DNA of 64,000 nucleotides from an uncultured Pseudoteredinibacter sp. (GTDB taxonomy: Bacteria > Pseudomonadota > Gammaproteobacteria > Pseudomonadales > Cellvibrionaceae). Each line of letters opens with the position of its first letter. Position 1 is the first letter of the stretch. Of this stretch, positions 55,030-62,529 are shown one piece after another. The notes under the pieces are model-generated. The model had not been told where the DNA came from, did not search any database, and saw nothing but the letters and a program-made list of their open reading frames with translations. Location of the stretch: positions 124,001-188,000 of the forward strand of contig NZ_CANMYE010000002.1 in NCBI RefSeq assembly GCF_947502065.1. Direction: 5' to 3'. A program made the translations under genes and the position numbers.

Positions 55030-55680
55030 CTAATAGACTTGTCGAAAGGTAATATTTAAACGCTGGCGCCCCAGCAGTGAGTGCTCGCTGTCTTTAAGAG
55101 TCTGCACACCATGAAAATAAAATCGTGATGGCCCACCCCAAACAACAGCATCGCCGTGTCGCAAAGTAAGCCTTTGCGTTGGATCATTTCGCTGTAAACC
55201 ACCAAATAAAAACTCAGCATTGATACCAAAGGATAGCGATACAATTGGCGCACTCTCGTTATTTTCGTCTTTATCTTGATGTAAAGACATCCTACTGCCC
55301 GGTAGGTATTGGTTTACTAGGCAGGCTTGGGGCTGAAAACGCTTGTAACCCGCCTCCTCTGCAACTTGCTGAGCCAACTCTAAAAACAACTTAGGCATAG
55401 CAGGCCAAGCTTGTCCACTTAATGGGTCCAACTCTTGATAGCGATAGCCCTTGCGATCGCTCACCCAGCCCAGCTCACCGCAATTGCTCATGGCAACAGA
55501 CATTTTATGGCCGCCAGGCGTAATAAGATGCCTTAATGGAGCCTGTGTAAATATAGGCTCTAGCTCAGCAATGACTTCTGCTGCCCTATCTAAGACAAAT
55601 GCCGGCAAGCACAGCGCCCCTGGGGCAAGCTCTTGCTTATTGCGGTTTGTATCGGCCATTTGGTCAAAGAGATCTGCCAT
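55030..55680 (-). CDS. alkB: DNA oxidative demethylase AlkB
   Basis: An Fe(II)/2-oxoglutarate dioxygenase (216 residues) that removes 1-methyladenine and 3-methylcytosine damage. Motifs: GALCLPAFV, GHKMSVAMSNCGELGWVSD, NQYLPGSRMSLHQDKDE (HxD iron ligands), SLSFGINAEFLFGG, YFHGVQTL-like FYFHGVQTL (third His) and RQRLNITFRQ (2-oxoglutarate Arg). No Ada partner nearby. 50 nt after soxR stop, same strand; co-transcription with soxR is possible. Confidence 0.95.
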   Translation of the reverse strand: MADLFDQMADTNRNKQELAPGALCLPAFVLDRAAEVIAELEPIFTQAPLRHLITPGGHKMSVAMSNCGELGWVSDRKGYRYQELDPLSGQAWPAMPKLFLELAQQVAEEAGYKRFQPQACLVNQYLPGSRMSLHQDKDENNESAPIVSLSFGINAEFLFGGLQRNDPTQRLTLRHGDAVVWGGPSRFYFHGVQTLKDSEHSLLGRQRLNITFRQVY

Positions 55681-55730
55681 AATTGTTTCATTCTGTGCTT
55701 ACTTATTAAAACTCAATGTTTTTGTGCAAT

Positions 55731-56174
55731 CTAACTTTCCAGAAATACCGCACCACTGTGTTCTTTACCGGCGATATCTTCTGGATTCCTTAACGGGCAA
55801 GCTTTTAAGCTTAGGCAACCACAACCAATGCATTCACCTAGCTCATCACGCAGTTGATTCAATTGTCGAATGCGCTCATCCAGCTCCTTGCGCCAATGTC
55901 TTGATAAGCGCCCCCAATCCTGTTTATTTGGCGTGCGATTATCAGGCAGAGTCGCCATTGCTTCTTGGATGCCCTGCAAACTAATACCTATACGCTGAGC
56001 CGACTTAATCACCGCCACCCTGCGTAGTACATCTTTATTAAAGCGCCGTTGATTACCGCTATTACGCCAACTATGAATCAAGGCCTTACTTTCATAGAAA
56101 TGCAAGGTAGAGATTGCCACACCACTGCGCTTGGCAACCTCCCCAACTGATAGGCTCTCGCTTTCTTTTGCCAT
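55731..56174 (-). CDS. soxR: Redox-sensitive transcriptional activator SoxR
   Basis: A MerR-family regulator of 147 residues with a [2Fe-2S] sensor. HTH at [20 protein letters not shown], dimerisation helix 85-115, and the cluster ligands [12 protein letters not shown] (CxxCxCxxxxxC). It responds to redox-cycling compounds and superoxide. A perfect SoxR operator lies in the divergent region to the flavin oxidoreductase gene. There is no soxS here, as is usual outside enterics. Confidence 0.97.
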   Translation of the reverse strand: MAKESESLSVGEVAKRSGVAISTLHFYESKALIHSWRNSGNQRRFNKDVLRRVAVIKSAQRIGISLQGIQEAMATLPDNRTPNKQDWGRLSRHWRKELDERIRQLNQLRDELGECIGCGCLSLKACPLRNPEDIAGKEHSGAVFLES

Positions 56175-56246
56175 AGCTTAACCTTTAAATTGATGCCCCA
56201 GCTATTTAGAGCCCGAAAATTATTTTAACCATAGCGAAAAAACCTA

Positions 56247-56277
56247 TTGACCTCAAGTTAACTTGAGGTTTTATAGT
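56247..56277 (+). promoter_or_regulatory. SoxR operator and MerR-type promoter
   Basis: CCTCAAGTTAACTTGAGG (56251-56268) is an exact 18-bp palindrome matching the SoxR box. It lies between -35 TTGACC (56247-56252) and -10 TATAGT (56272-56277) with the 19-bp spacer typical of SoxR/MerR-activated promoters. The promoter points to the flavin oxidoreductase gene at 56343. Confidence 0.95.
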
Positions 56278-56342
56278 GCCTCCCGAATCGATATTTGAGG
56301 GCTGAAAACAGCCAAACAGAGTACAGTACGGGAGGTGCCCAA

Positions 56343-56921
56343 ATGAATAATCACAAAGATAATCCAGAGAAGAAAACCATCGCTATTTTATCGAGCTCGC
56401 GCCGCAATGGTAATACTGCAAAGTTTCTAGAACTTTTACAGGATTACTGGCCGATGGATTTTGTTTACCTCGAAGACCATGACATTCAAGCCTATGATTA
56501 TCATCACCGCCAACAAGATGATGATTTTCGCCCGTTGATGGATCGAGTATTAGCCTACGAGCATATTATTTTTGCCGCCCCCATTTATTGGTACTCGGCT
56601 CCACCAGCCATGAAGGCTTTCCTAGATCGACTTTGTGACTACACGGAAATAGAAAGCCTAAAAGATGATGGGAGAAAGCTACGTAGCAAAAAAACCTATA
56701 TATTGACGACCTCCAGCCACAGTAAAGCCTCTGATATCTTTATTAAGATGTTTAGCGGTACCTTTAAGTATTTAGGGATGGATTTTCAAGGATTTATTCA
56801 CGCTGATTGCAGCGACGGCTTTATTGCTCATAGAGAGCGGACAAAGTGTGAAGATTTCGCCTTGCGAGACAGACTGTTTTGGAGAAAAGTTAAACACAGC
56901 CTAAAAGCTTGCGCTTTTTAA
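56343..56921 (+). CDS. NAD(P)H-dependent flavin oxidoreductase (flavodoxin-fold), SoxR target
   Basis: A 192-residue FMN-binding flavodoxin-like protein: IAILSSSRRNGNTAKFLELL (phosphate loop), IIFAAPIYWYSAPPAMKAFLDRLCDY and ILTTSSHS. It resembles NADPH-dependent FMN reductases and quinone reductases that detoxify redox-cycling quinones, which fits control by SoxR. ATG 56343 follows GGGAGGT with 5-nt spacing. It is convergent with the E2 gene. Confidence 0.92.
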   Translation: MNNHKDNPEKKTIAILSSSRRNGNTAKFLELLQDYWPMDFVYLEDHDIQAYDYHHRQQDDDFRPLMDRVLAYEHIIFAAPIYWYSAPPAMKAFLDRLCDYTEIESLKDDGRKLRSKKTYILTTSSHSKASDIFIKMFSGTFKYLGMDFQGFIHADCSDGFIAHRERTKCEDFALRDRLFWRKVKHSLKACAF

Positions 56922-56945
56922 CAATTGAAACCAGCATCAGGTAAC

Positions 56946-56973
56946 GGGGTCAGAACCCAAGAGTTCTGACCCC
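56946..56973. repeat. REP-like palindrome, copy 3
   Basis: GGGGTCAGAAC-CCAAGA-GTTCTGACCCC, followed by ATTTCGAAGCC, the reverse complement of the copy 1 flank, so this copy is inverted. It lies between convergent gene ends, 25 nt after the oxidoreductase stop and 18 nt beyond the E2 stop. Confidence 0.9.
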
Positions 56974-56990
56974 ATTTCGAAGCCGAGATG

Positions 56991-58232
56991 CTAAACCCCA
57001 CCCCAAGTTTCAATTTCATTCACAAAGCAAGAAAGCCAAGCATTAGTTTGATGGGCATCCACTGCACGGTGGTCAATACTTAAAGAAACATAGCACTTAG
57101 GACGAATGCGCATTTCATCACGACCATCAACTTCAATCACTTCAACGCGTTTTTCCATCTTGCCAATACCCAAAATGGCCACCTGCGGTTGATTAATAAT
57201 AATCGGCGCCGCCATTAGGCTGCCGCTCACACCATGATTAGATATTGTAAAAGTGCCGCCTTTCATATCAAATGGCGTTAATTTATTCTCGCGCGCTCTT
57301 TGGGTTTGATCATCCAAGGCCTGAGCAATACCCAATAGGTCCATCGCTTGCACGTTTTTCACTACCGGCACAACCAAACCTTTATCACCAAGCGCTGTAC
57401 CTACACCAATATTTATCGATTGAAATATCTCTAAAGCATCTTCGTGAAATTGCGCATTCATATCCGGTACGGCAGCCATCGCTTTAGCGCTGGCCGCAAG
57501 GAAATAAGCGGTAAACGTTAGATTTACGCCTTTTTCAGCAAACTCTTTTTTATGCCATTTTCTGTGCTCGATAATATTGCTCATATCCATTTCAAACACA
57601 GAGGTCACATGGGGTGCTTTTTCCAATAAGCTCTCCACCATATGTTTTGCTATCGCTTTACGCATCGAAGAGTGGGGCACCATGCGGCTATTCATATCCG
57701 CCATGGCAACAGCACTGTTTATGGCATTATTCGATGCCGTTTTTTGCGCTTGCCCAGAGGCGATATAAGACAATGCGTCTTCGCGAGTAATTCGACCGCC
57801 GCGGCCACTGCCCTGCATTTGTTCGATATCTAGATTATGCTCGGCAACCAGCTTACGTACAGCTGGCCCCATTAAATGGCGACAAGATTGATCAGGGTTT
57901 ACAGCGCTTTGTTGCGCAACAACGTTAGTTGTTAAAACGTTCTCTTCAGGTTTATTTGCCTTATCAGCTTGTGAAACCGACTGCTGTGCTTCCGTATTAA
58001 TCAAAGCCATTACAGAATCAGGCTCCACCTTATCGCCGGGTTTAAACTTGTGCTCCGTCAAAACACCACTGCAAGGTGCCACGACCTCTATGGCAACTTT
58101 ATCCGTCTCTAACTCCACCACAGGCTCGCCTTCGCTTACAGCATCACCAATGTTAAACAACCACTGGCTCAAAGTAGCCTCGGTGCCTTCTAACTGCTCA
58201 GCGGTCAAACGTAATTCTTGTACACTCATCAT
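56991..58232 (-). CDS. 2-oxo acid dehydrogenase E2 (dihydrolipoyl acyltransferase)
   Basis: A 413-residue E2 core subunit. N-terminal lipoyl domain (about 1-75) with the lipoyl lysine in VELETDKVAIEV, a peripheral-subunit-binding domain (about 115-150, GPAVRKLVAEHNLDIEQMQGSGRGGRI), and the catalytic domain with FTISNHGVSG and IDHRAVDAH. The catalytic motif is normally DHRxxDG; Gly is replaced by Ala here. TGATG overlap with the E1 gene shows coupling. Together with an Lrp-type regulator it resembles a branched-chain (Bkd) complex; no E3 gene is adjacent. Confidence 0.93.
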   Translation of the reverse strand: MMSVQELRLTAEQLEGTEATLSQWLFNIGDAVSEGEPVVELETDKVAIEVVAPCSGVLTEHKFKPGDKVEPDSVMALINTEAQQSVSQADKANKPEENVLTTNVVAQQSAVNPDQSCRHLMGPAVRKLVAEHNLDIEQMQGSGRGGRITREDALSYIASGQAQKTASNNAINSAVAMADMNSRMVPHSSMRKAIAKHMVESLLEKAPHVTSVFEMDMSNIIEHRKWHKKEFAEKGVNLTFTAYFLAASAKAMAAVPDMNAQFHEDALEIFQSINIGVGTALGDKGLVVPVVKNVQAMDLLGIAQALDDQTQRARENKLTPFDMKGGTFTISNHGVSGSLMAAPIIINQPQVAILGIGKMEKRVEVIEVDGRDEMRIRPKCYVSLSIDHRAVDAHQTNAWLSCFVNEIETWGGV

Positions 58233-60349
58233 CACAGCTCCAATAAATCCGTTATTTCACGAACAATATCTTCCACCGCAGGCACTGCAGCTTCGAGCAG
58301 GTGAATATTATGGGGGCTTGGAATATCCGGCATGGTTAAGCGACGCAGCGGCGCATCTAAATCGAAGAAACACTCATCAGCTAAAGTCGCAGCAATTTCC
58401 GCACCAAAGCCCGCGGTTTTATTATCTTCGTGGACAATTAAACAGCGTGCCGTTTTACGAACCGAGGCCAATATGGCGTCTTTATCCCATGGCTGAATGC
58501 TACGCAAATCAATAACTTCAATGGCGTCTTTTTCAGGGTTAATTTGCTCGGCAGCTAATTCGCAACGCTCAACCATTGCCCCCCAAGTCACCACAGTTAA
58601 ACGATTGCCTTCTCTTAAAGTTTTTGCCTTCCCAAAAGGCACTACAAAATCATCTCCTGGATAAGGGCGACGCGCCCAGCCATTGTCGATAAGAGCACGA
58701 TGCTCAAAGAAAATAGTTGGATTATTACTGCGCAAGGCCGAGCGCAATAAACCGACGGCATCTTCAGCATTCGATGGCATAACTAGCTGCCAACCCACCT
58801 TGTGGGCCCACTCAACTTCATCCGACATGGAATGCCAAGGGTCACCGCGGCGGGCAAAGCCACCCGGTACACGAACTACCATAGGCGCAGCAAATTTATT
58901 CGCCGTTCGCCAGCGCATAATGCCAGTATCAGTTAGTTGCTCGGCAGCAGGTTCAGCATATTTACGAAATTGAATTTCCGGCACCGGCATTAAGCCACTT
59001 AAGGCCATACCCACCGAGCGACCGATAATGCCTTCTTCAGATAAGCTGGTATCAAATACACGCTGCTGACCGTATTTTTGATGCAAGCCTAAAGTTGCAC
59101 CATGAACGCCCCCCTTAGGGCCAACATCTTCACCAAATACCAGCACCTTAGGATTGCTTTGCATCTCCACATCTAAGGTTTGGCGAATGGCTGCCAACAT
59201 ATTTAAACGACGACCTTCCGGTTTTGCTTCGGTATTACTTGCTGGAAATTGGTGATCTTGTGTAGCCAGGCCACCGCGAGATTGTAAAATCGCCTGGCCG
59301 GCAGCGTCTTCTTCACTATAAACAAAACGCTTAATCGCAGCCGGGTCTGGCTGTGGCCTATGCATCGCTTCATCCAATGCATGACGCACCTTGGCTTCAG
59401 CGCGCTCTTCGATTTGCGACCAATGCGTTTCACTGACCAAACCGTTATCCAGCATAAATTGCTTGAGCTTCGGCAAGGGATCTTTGGCCTGCTCAGCTTC
59501 GATCATTTCAGCTGGCTTATAGGTTTGAGTGTCTTGGAAAGTGTGACCACATAGACGTGGCACCTTCAAACGAAGCAGGCAACAGCCCTTGCCAGAACGC
59601 ACATAGTCAACCGCTTCTTTAATTTTGCTGGCTGCTTCAAGCGGATCAGTGCCGTCGCCATCAACAATATGCAGCTGCTTATAGGCCGCAAGGTTTGCGA
59701 CCTGATCGCCCCCAGGAGTTTGCACCTCTTGTGGCACCGAAATACCGTAGCCATTGTCTTCGATATAAAACAGGTGGGGTAAATTATTAGTGGTGGAGAT
59801 ATTTAATGCTGCCCAAAAACCACTGGTAGACATGGAAGAATCCCCACCCATAGAAACACCAATGGCTCCTTCATAGCTACCATCGTTTAACTCATCGCGA
59901 TGATAAACTACCGATTGTGCCCAGCCGCTTATGGGAGAAAACTGAGAGCCCACACCACCACACATTGGAAACAACGTAGTACCCGTTGATTCACCATTTC
60001 GCATATTGGGGTAGTTGCACACCACCCCGATATCACGACCATCACTATAACCACCGGATCGAGCCAGTGGCCCGGCAACAGCCTCCACAAAATCCAAGCC
60101 CAGCGACAAAACAAAGGGGCGAGAGCGGTAATACCCGGTAGCGCCATCATGTTTGTGGTTAAGCAAGCTGCCCAACATTACTTGGGCCAGGTCGTGACCA
60201 CGAGCTGAAAACTGGTTAAACACCAGCTTTTGAGGAACCAGTTCTTGCTCTTCAATGGTATCCATAGCCCGGGAGGCTAGAACAATATGGGCAATATGGG
60301 GCCAGTCAAAGGCGGCAATCGCCTTTTCTGCATCGGTGGAATTTGTCAT
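58232..60349 (-). CDS. Fused E1 alpha-beta component of a 2-oxo acid dehydrogenase
   Basis: A 705-residue thiamine-diphosphate enzyme in which both E1 subunits are fused. The alpha half (about 1-340) has QFSARGHDLAQVML, MGGDSSMSTSGFWAALN (ThDP-binding, usually GDGxxxEG) and EDNGYGISVP. The beta half (about 375-705) has VFGEDVGPKGGVHGAT, DTSLSEEGIIGRSVG, RVPGGFARRGDPWHS and VIDLRSIQPWD. Likely substrate: branched-chain 2-oxo acids, by analogy with Bkd neighbourhoods. E3 would come from elsewhere in the genome. Confidence 0.92.
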   Translation of the reverse strand: MTNSTDAEKAIAAFDWPHIAHIVLASRAMDTIEEQELVPQKLVFNQFSARGHDLAQVMLGSLLNHKHDGATGYYRSRPFVLSLGLDFVEAVAGPLARSGGYSDGRDIGVVCNYPNMRNGESTGTTLFPMCGGVGSQFSPISGWAQSVVYHRDELNDGSYEGAIGVSMGGDSSMSTSGFWAALNISTTNNLPHLFYIEDNGYGISVPQEVQTPGGDQVANLAAYKQLHIVDGDGTDPLEAASKIKEAVDYVRSGKGCCLLRLKVPRLCGHTFQDTQTYKPAEMIEAEQAKDPLPKLKQFMLDNGLVSETHWSQIEERAEAKVRHALDEAMHRPQPDPAAIKRFVYSEEDAAGQAILQSRGGLATQDHQFPASNTEAKPEGRRLNMLAAIRQTLDVEMQSNPKVLVFGEDVGPKGGVHGATLGLHQKYGQQRVFDTSLSEEGIIGRSVGMALSGLMPVPEIQFRKYAEPAAEQLTDTGIMRWRTANKFAAPMVVRVPGGFARRGDPWHSMSDEVEWAHKVGWQLVMPSNAEDAVGLLRSALRSNNPTIFFEHRALIDNGWARRPYPGDDFVVPFGKAKTLREGNRLTVVTWGAMVERCELAAEQINPEKDAIEVIDLRSIQPWDKDAILASVRKTARCLIVHEDNKTAGFGAEIAATLADECFFDLDAPLRRLTMPDIPSPHNIHLLEAAVPAVEDIVREITDLLEL

Positions 60350-60651
60350 TGTCGCTTCACATTTTCGTTATGGTTATACGGCTCTAAAGCCATGGCGGCG
60401 AGCACGCTCAAACCGCTTTATCACTCTTGGGGTACTGTAGCTTTAGAGTGCCGAAATGTGGTTGCGAATGTGGCCCATGCCCAACAAGCAATAGAAACAA
60501 TTTTCAATAAATCAGACCAACAAGGAAACATTATTGCTTTGTTATCGCATTTTATTAACTATATGATATATAAATAAAGCAATGGAGAGATACCCAGCTA
60601 GATCTTCGAGCGACTATAACGATAACAACTAACATATAAATGAGGCCGATG
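60350..60651. other. Divergent regulatory region between E1 and the Lrp-type regulator
   Basis: About 300 bp, strongly AT-rich near 60535-60575 (TTAACTATATGATATATAAATAAAG). Such AT-rich tracts suit Lrp-family binding. No exact operator could be assigned. Confidence 0.5.
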
Positions 60652-61113
60652 ATGGATAAATACGATGCACAAATACTGCATGAGCTACAGTTGGAAGGCC
60701 GTCTCTCTAATCGTGATTTGGCCGAGCGCATAGCTCTGTCGCCGGCCCCTTGCTGGCGCCGTGTAAAACGCTTGGAAGACGAAGGCTTTATTCGTGGCTA
60801 CAGTGCCCAGGTAGACCATAAAAAAATAGGCTTACAAATTATCGCCTTTGTCGAAGTCAGCTTGGACATCCATCACCCTGAGACGATTCAAAATTTTCTT
60901 TCAATGATCGCCAACGAGCCAGGCATATTAGAATGCCACTCGGTAACCGGGCAATGTGATTACCTGCTCAAAATTGTCTCTAAGGATATGGAGAGCTATG
61001 AAACCTTTGTTTCAACCCAACTACTAACAGCACCAGGTATCCGCTCAGTAAACACCTTGATATCGATGAGGCAAAATAAATTAACCAGCGAGCTGCCGGT
61101 AAACCTTGATTAG
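60652..61113 (+). CDS. Lrp/AsnC family transcriptional regulator (BkdR-like context)
   Basis: A 153-residue regulator: N-terminal HTH (DAQILHELQLEGRLSNRDLAERIALSPAPCWRRVKRLEDEGFI) and C-terminal RAM domain (FVEVSLDIHHPETI, CHSVTGQCDYLLKIV). It is divergent from E1-E2 and upstream of an aminotransferase, the arrangement of bkdR in Pseudomonas, so amino-acid-responsive activation of the dehydrogenase is likely. The start is one of three close ATGs (60640, 60649, 60652); 60652 has GAGG with 6-nt spacing. Confidence 0.93.
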   Translation: MDKYDAQILHELQLEGRLSNRDLAERIALSPAPCWRRVKRLEDEGFIRGYSAQVDHKKIGLQIIAFVEVSLDIHHPETIQNFLSMIANEPGILECHSVTGQCDYLLKIVSKDMESYETFVSTQLLTAPGIRSVNTLISMRQNKLTSELPVNLD

Positions 61114-61272
61114 TAATTTAATATGAATCGCCCTAGCAGTAACTTGCCAAGACTTTGCAAGAGACTACAATGGGTCCTCTTTTGAGTTTGGCATTTATGC
61201 AGAATTCAATCGACAACCATAGCGCAACGGGCCCTACATTTATTCGCCCACTTAGATAATCTGGAATAAATC

Positions 61273-62466
61273 ATGTTTGAGAAACTCGACATTATCCCCC
61301 AAGACCCCATCCTTAGCTTAATGATGGAATTCCAAGGTGACAACAACCCCAATAAGGTTGACCTAGGCGTAGGTGTTTATAAAACCCCCACTGGTGAAAC
61401 ACCTATTTTGGCTAGCATCAAAACAGCCGAGGAATATCGTTGGCGTAACGAAGCCACCAAATCTTATATTGGCGGCCCAGGTAATGCGGATTTCAATCAG
61501 CTGATGCGCGAACTCGCGTTGGGTAAAGATCATAAGGTGCTCGCCCAAGGCCGAGTTGCTTCTATTCAAGCCCCAGGCGGCTGTGGTTCCTTGCGCTTAG
61601 GAGCTGAGTTAATTAACCGCATCAAGCCTGGCAATAAAATTTGGATGAGCAACCCAACTTGGGCTAACCATGTCCCATTATTTGGCGAAGCTGGGCTAGA
61701 GATTGCCGAATATCCATATTACGATCGCGAAAGCTGCTCGGTACGTTTTGACGAAATGTACAAAACTCTAGAGCAAGAAGCCAAAGCGGGCGATGTGGTA
61801 TTACTACATGCTTGTTGCCATAACCCTTGCGGCGCAGACTTGAATGCCGAGCAATGGCAAACCATGGCTGAGCTTTGCAAAAGCAAAGGTTTAGTGCCTT
61901 TCTTAGATATGGCTTATCAAGGTTTTGGCTCGGGATTGGTGGAAGATACCATTGGCGTACGCACCATGGCCGACACCGTTGATGAGATGTTTGTCGCAAT
62001 TTCTTGCTCGAAAAACTTCGGCCTTTATCGTGAACGCATTGGCTTATTGATGGCCATCACTCAAGATAGTAATGCCGCACAAGCCGTTAGCAGCCAGTTG
62101 ATCAATATTGCCCGCGGAATTTGGTCTATGCCACCAGCCCATGGCGCTGCACTCGTTGCTACCATTCTTGGTTCCGATGAACTGACCAAGCAATGGGAAG
62201 CTGAAGTGAAAGAAATGCGCGATCGAATCAATGGTTTGCGAAGCCAAGCTGTAGCTAAATTAAACGCTGCTTGTAATGGTGTAGATTTTAGTTTTATCGA
62301 AAAAGAATTTGGCATGTTCTCTTTCTTGGGCATTAGCCCAGAGCAGGTTGCCAAATTAAAAGCTGACTACGGTATTTATATGGTGAGCTCTTCGCGAATT
62401 AATGTTGCTGGCCTAAATGATAGCAACTTAGACTACTTTGCAGATTCGGTAGCTAAAGTCCTATAA
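61273..62466 (+). CDS. Class I aminotransferase (aspartate/aromatic type)
   Basis: A PLP enzyme of 397 residues in the AspC/TyrB group: VDLGVGVYKTPTGETPIL, ACCHNPCGADL, FLDMAYQGFGSG, and the PLP lysine in CSKNFGLYRERIG. The final SSSRINVAGL carries the substrate-carboxylate Arg. Transfers amino groups among aspartate, aromatic amino acids and 2-oxoglutarate. AspC and TyrB cannot be separated by eye. It follows the Lrp gene by 159 nt; co-regulation is possible. Confidence 0.93.
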   Translation: MFEKLDIIPQDPILSLMMEFQGDNNPNKVDLGVGVYKTPTGETPILASIKTAEEYRWRNEATKSYIGGPGNADFNQLMRELALGKDHKVLAQGRVASIQAPGGCGSLRLGAELINRIKPGNKIWMSNPTWANHVPLFGEAGLEIAEYPYYDRESCSVRFDEMYKTLEQEAKAGDVVLLHACCHNPCGADLNAEQWQTMAELCKSKGLVPFLDMAYQGFGSGLVEDTIGVRTMADTVDEMFVAISCSKNFGLYRERIGLLMAITQDSNAAQAVSSQLINIARGIWSMPPAHGAALVATILGSDELTKQWEAEVKEMRDRINGLRSQAVAKLNAACNGVDFSFIEKEFGMFSFLGISPEQVAKLKADYGIYMVSSSRINVAGLNDSNLDYFADSVAKVL

Positions 62467-62494
62467 ATCAGGCCCCTTACGTTATACAAGTAGC

Positions 62495-62528
62495 GGGGTC
62501 AGAACCTTAGGTTCTGACCCCGTTTTTG
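62495..62528 (+). repeat. REP-like palindrome, copy 4, acting as terminator
   Basis: GGGGTCAGAACC-TTA-GGTTCTGACCCC (62495-62521) is followed by GTTTTTGTTT. It lies 28 nt after the aminotransferase stop and would work as an intrinsic terminator. It lacks the GGCTTCGA flank of the other copies. Confidence 0.88.
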
Positions 62529-62529
62529 T

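Noticed and set aside
55451..55984. 177-codon open frame antisense to alkB and soxR
   Set aside because: Both opposing genes are clear; the frame spans two real genes and has a cysteine/serine-rich composition typical of antisense shadows.
58048..58515. 155-codon open frame antisense to the E2/E1 junction
   Set aside because: Spans the overlap of two well-supported genes on the other strand and shows no domain.
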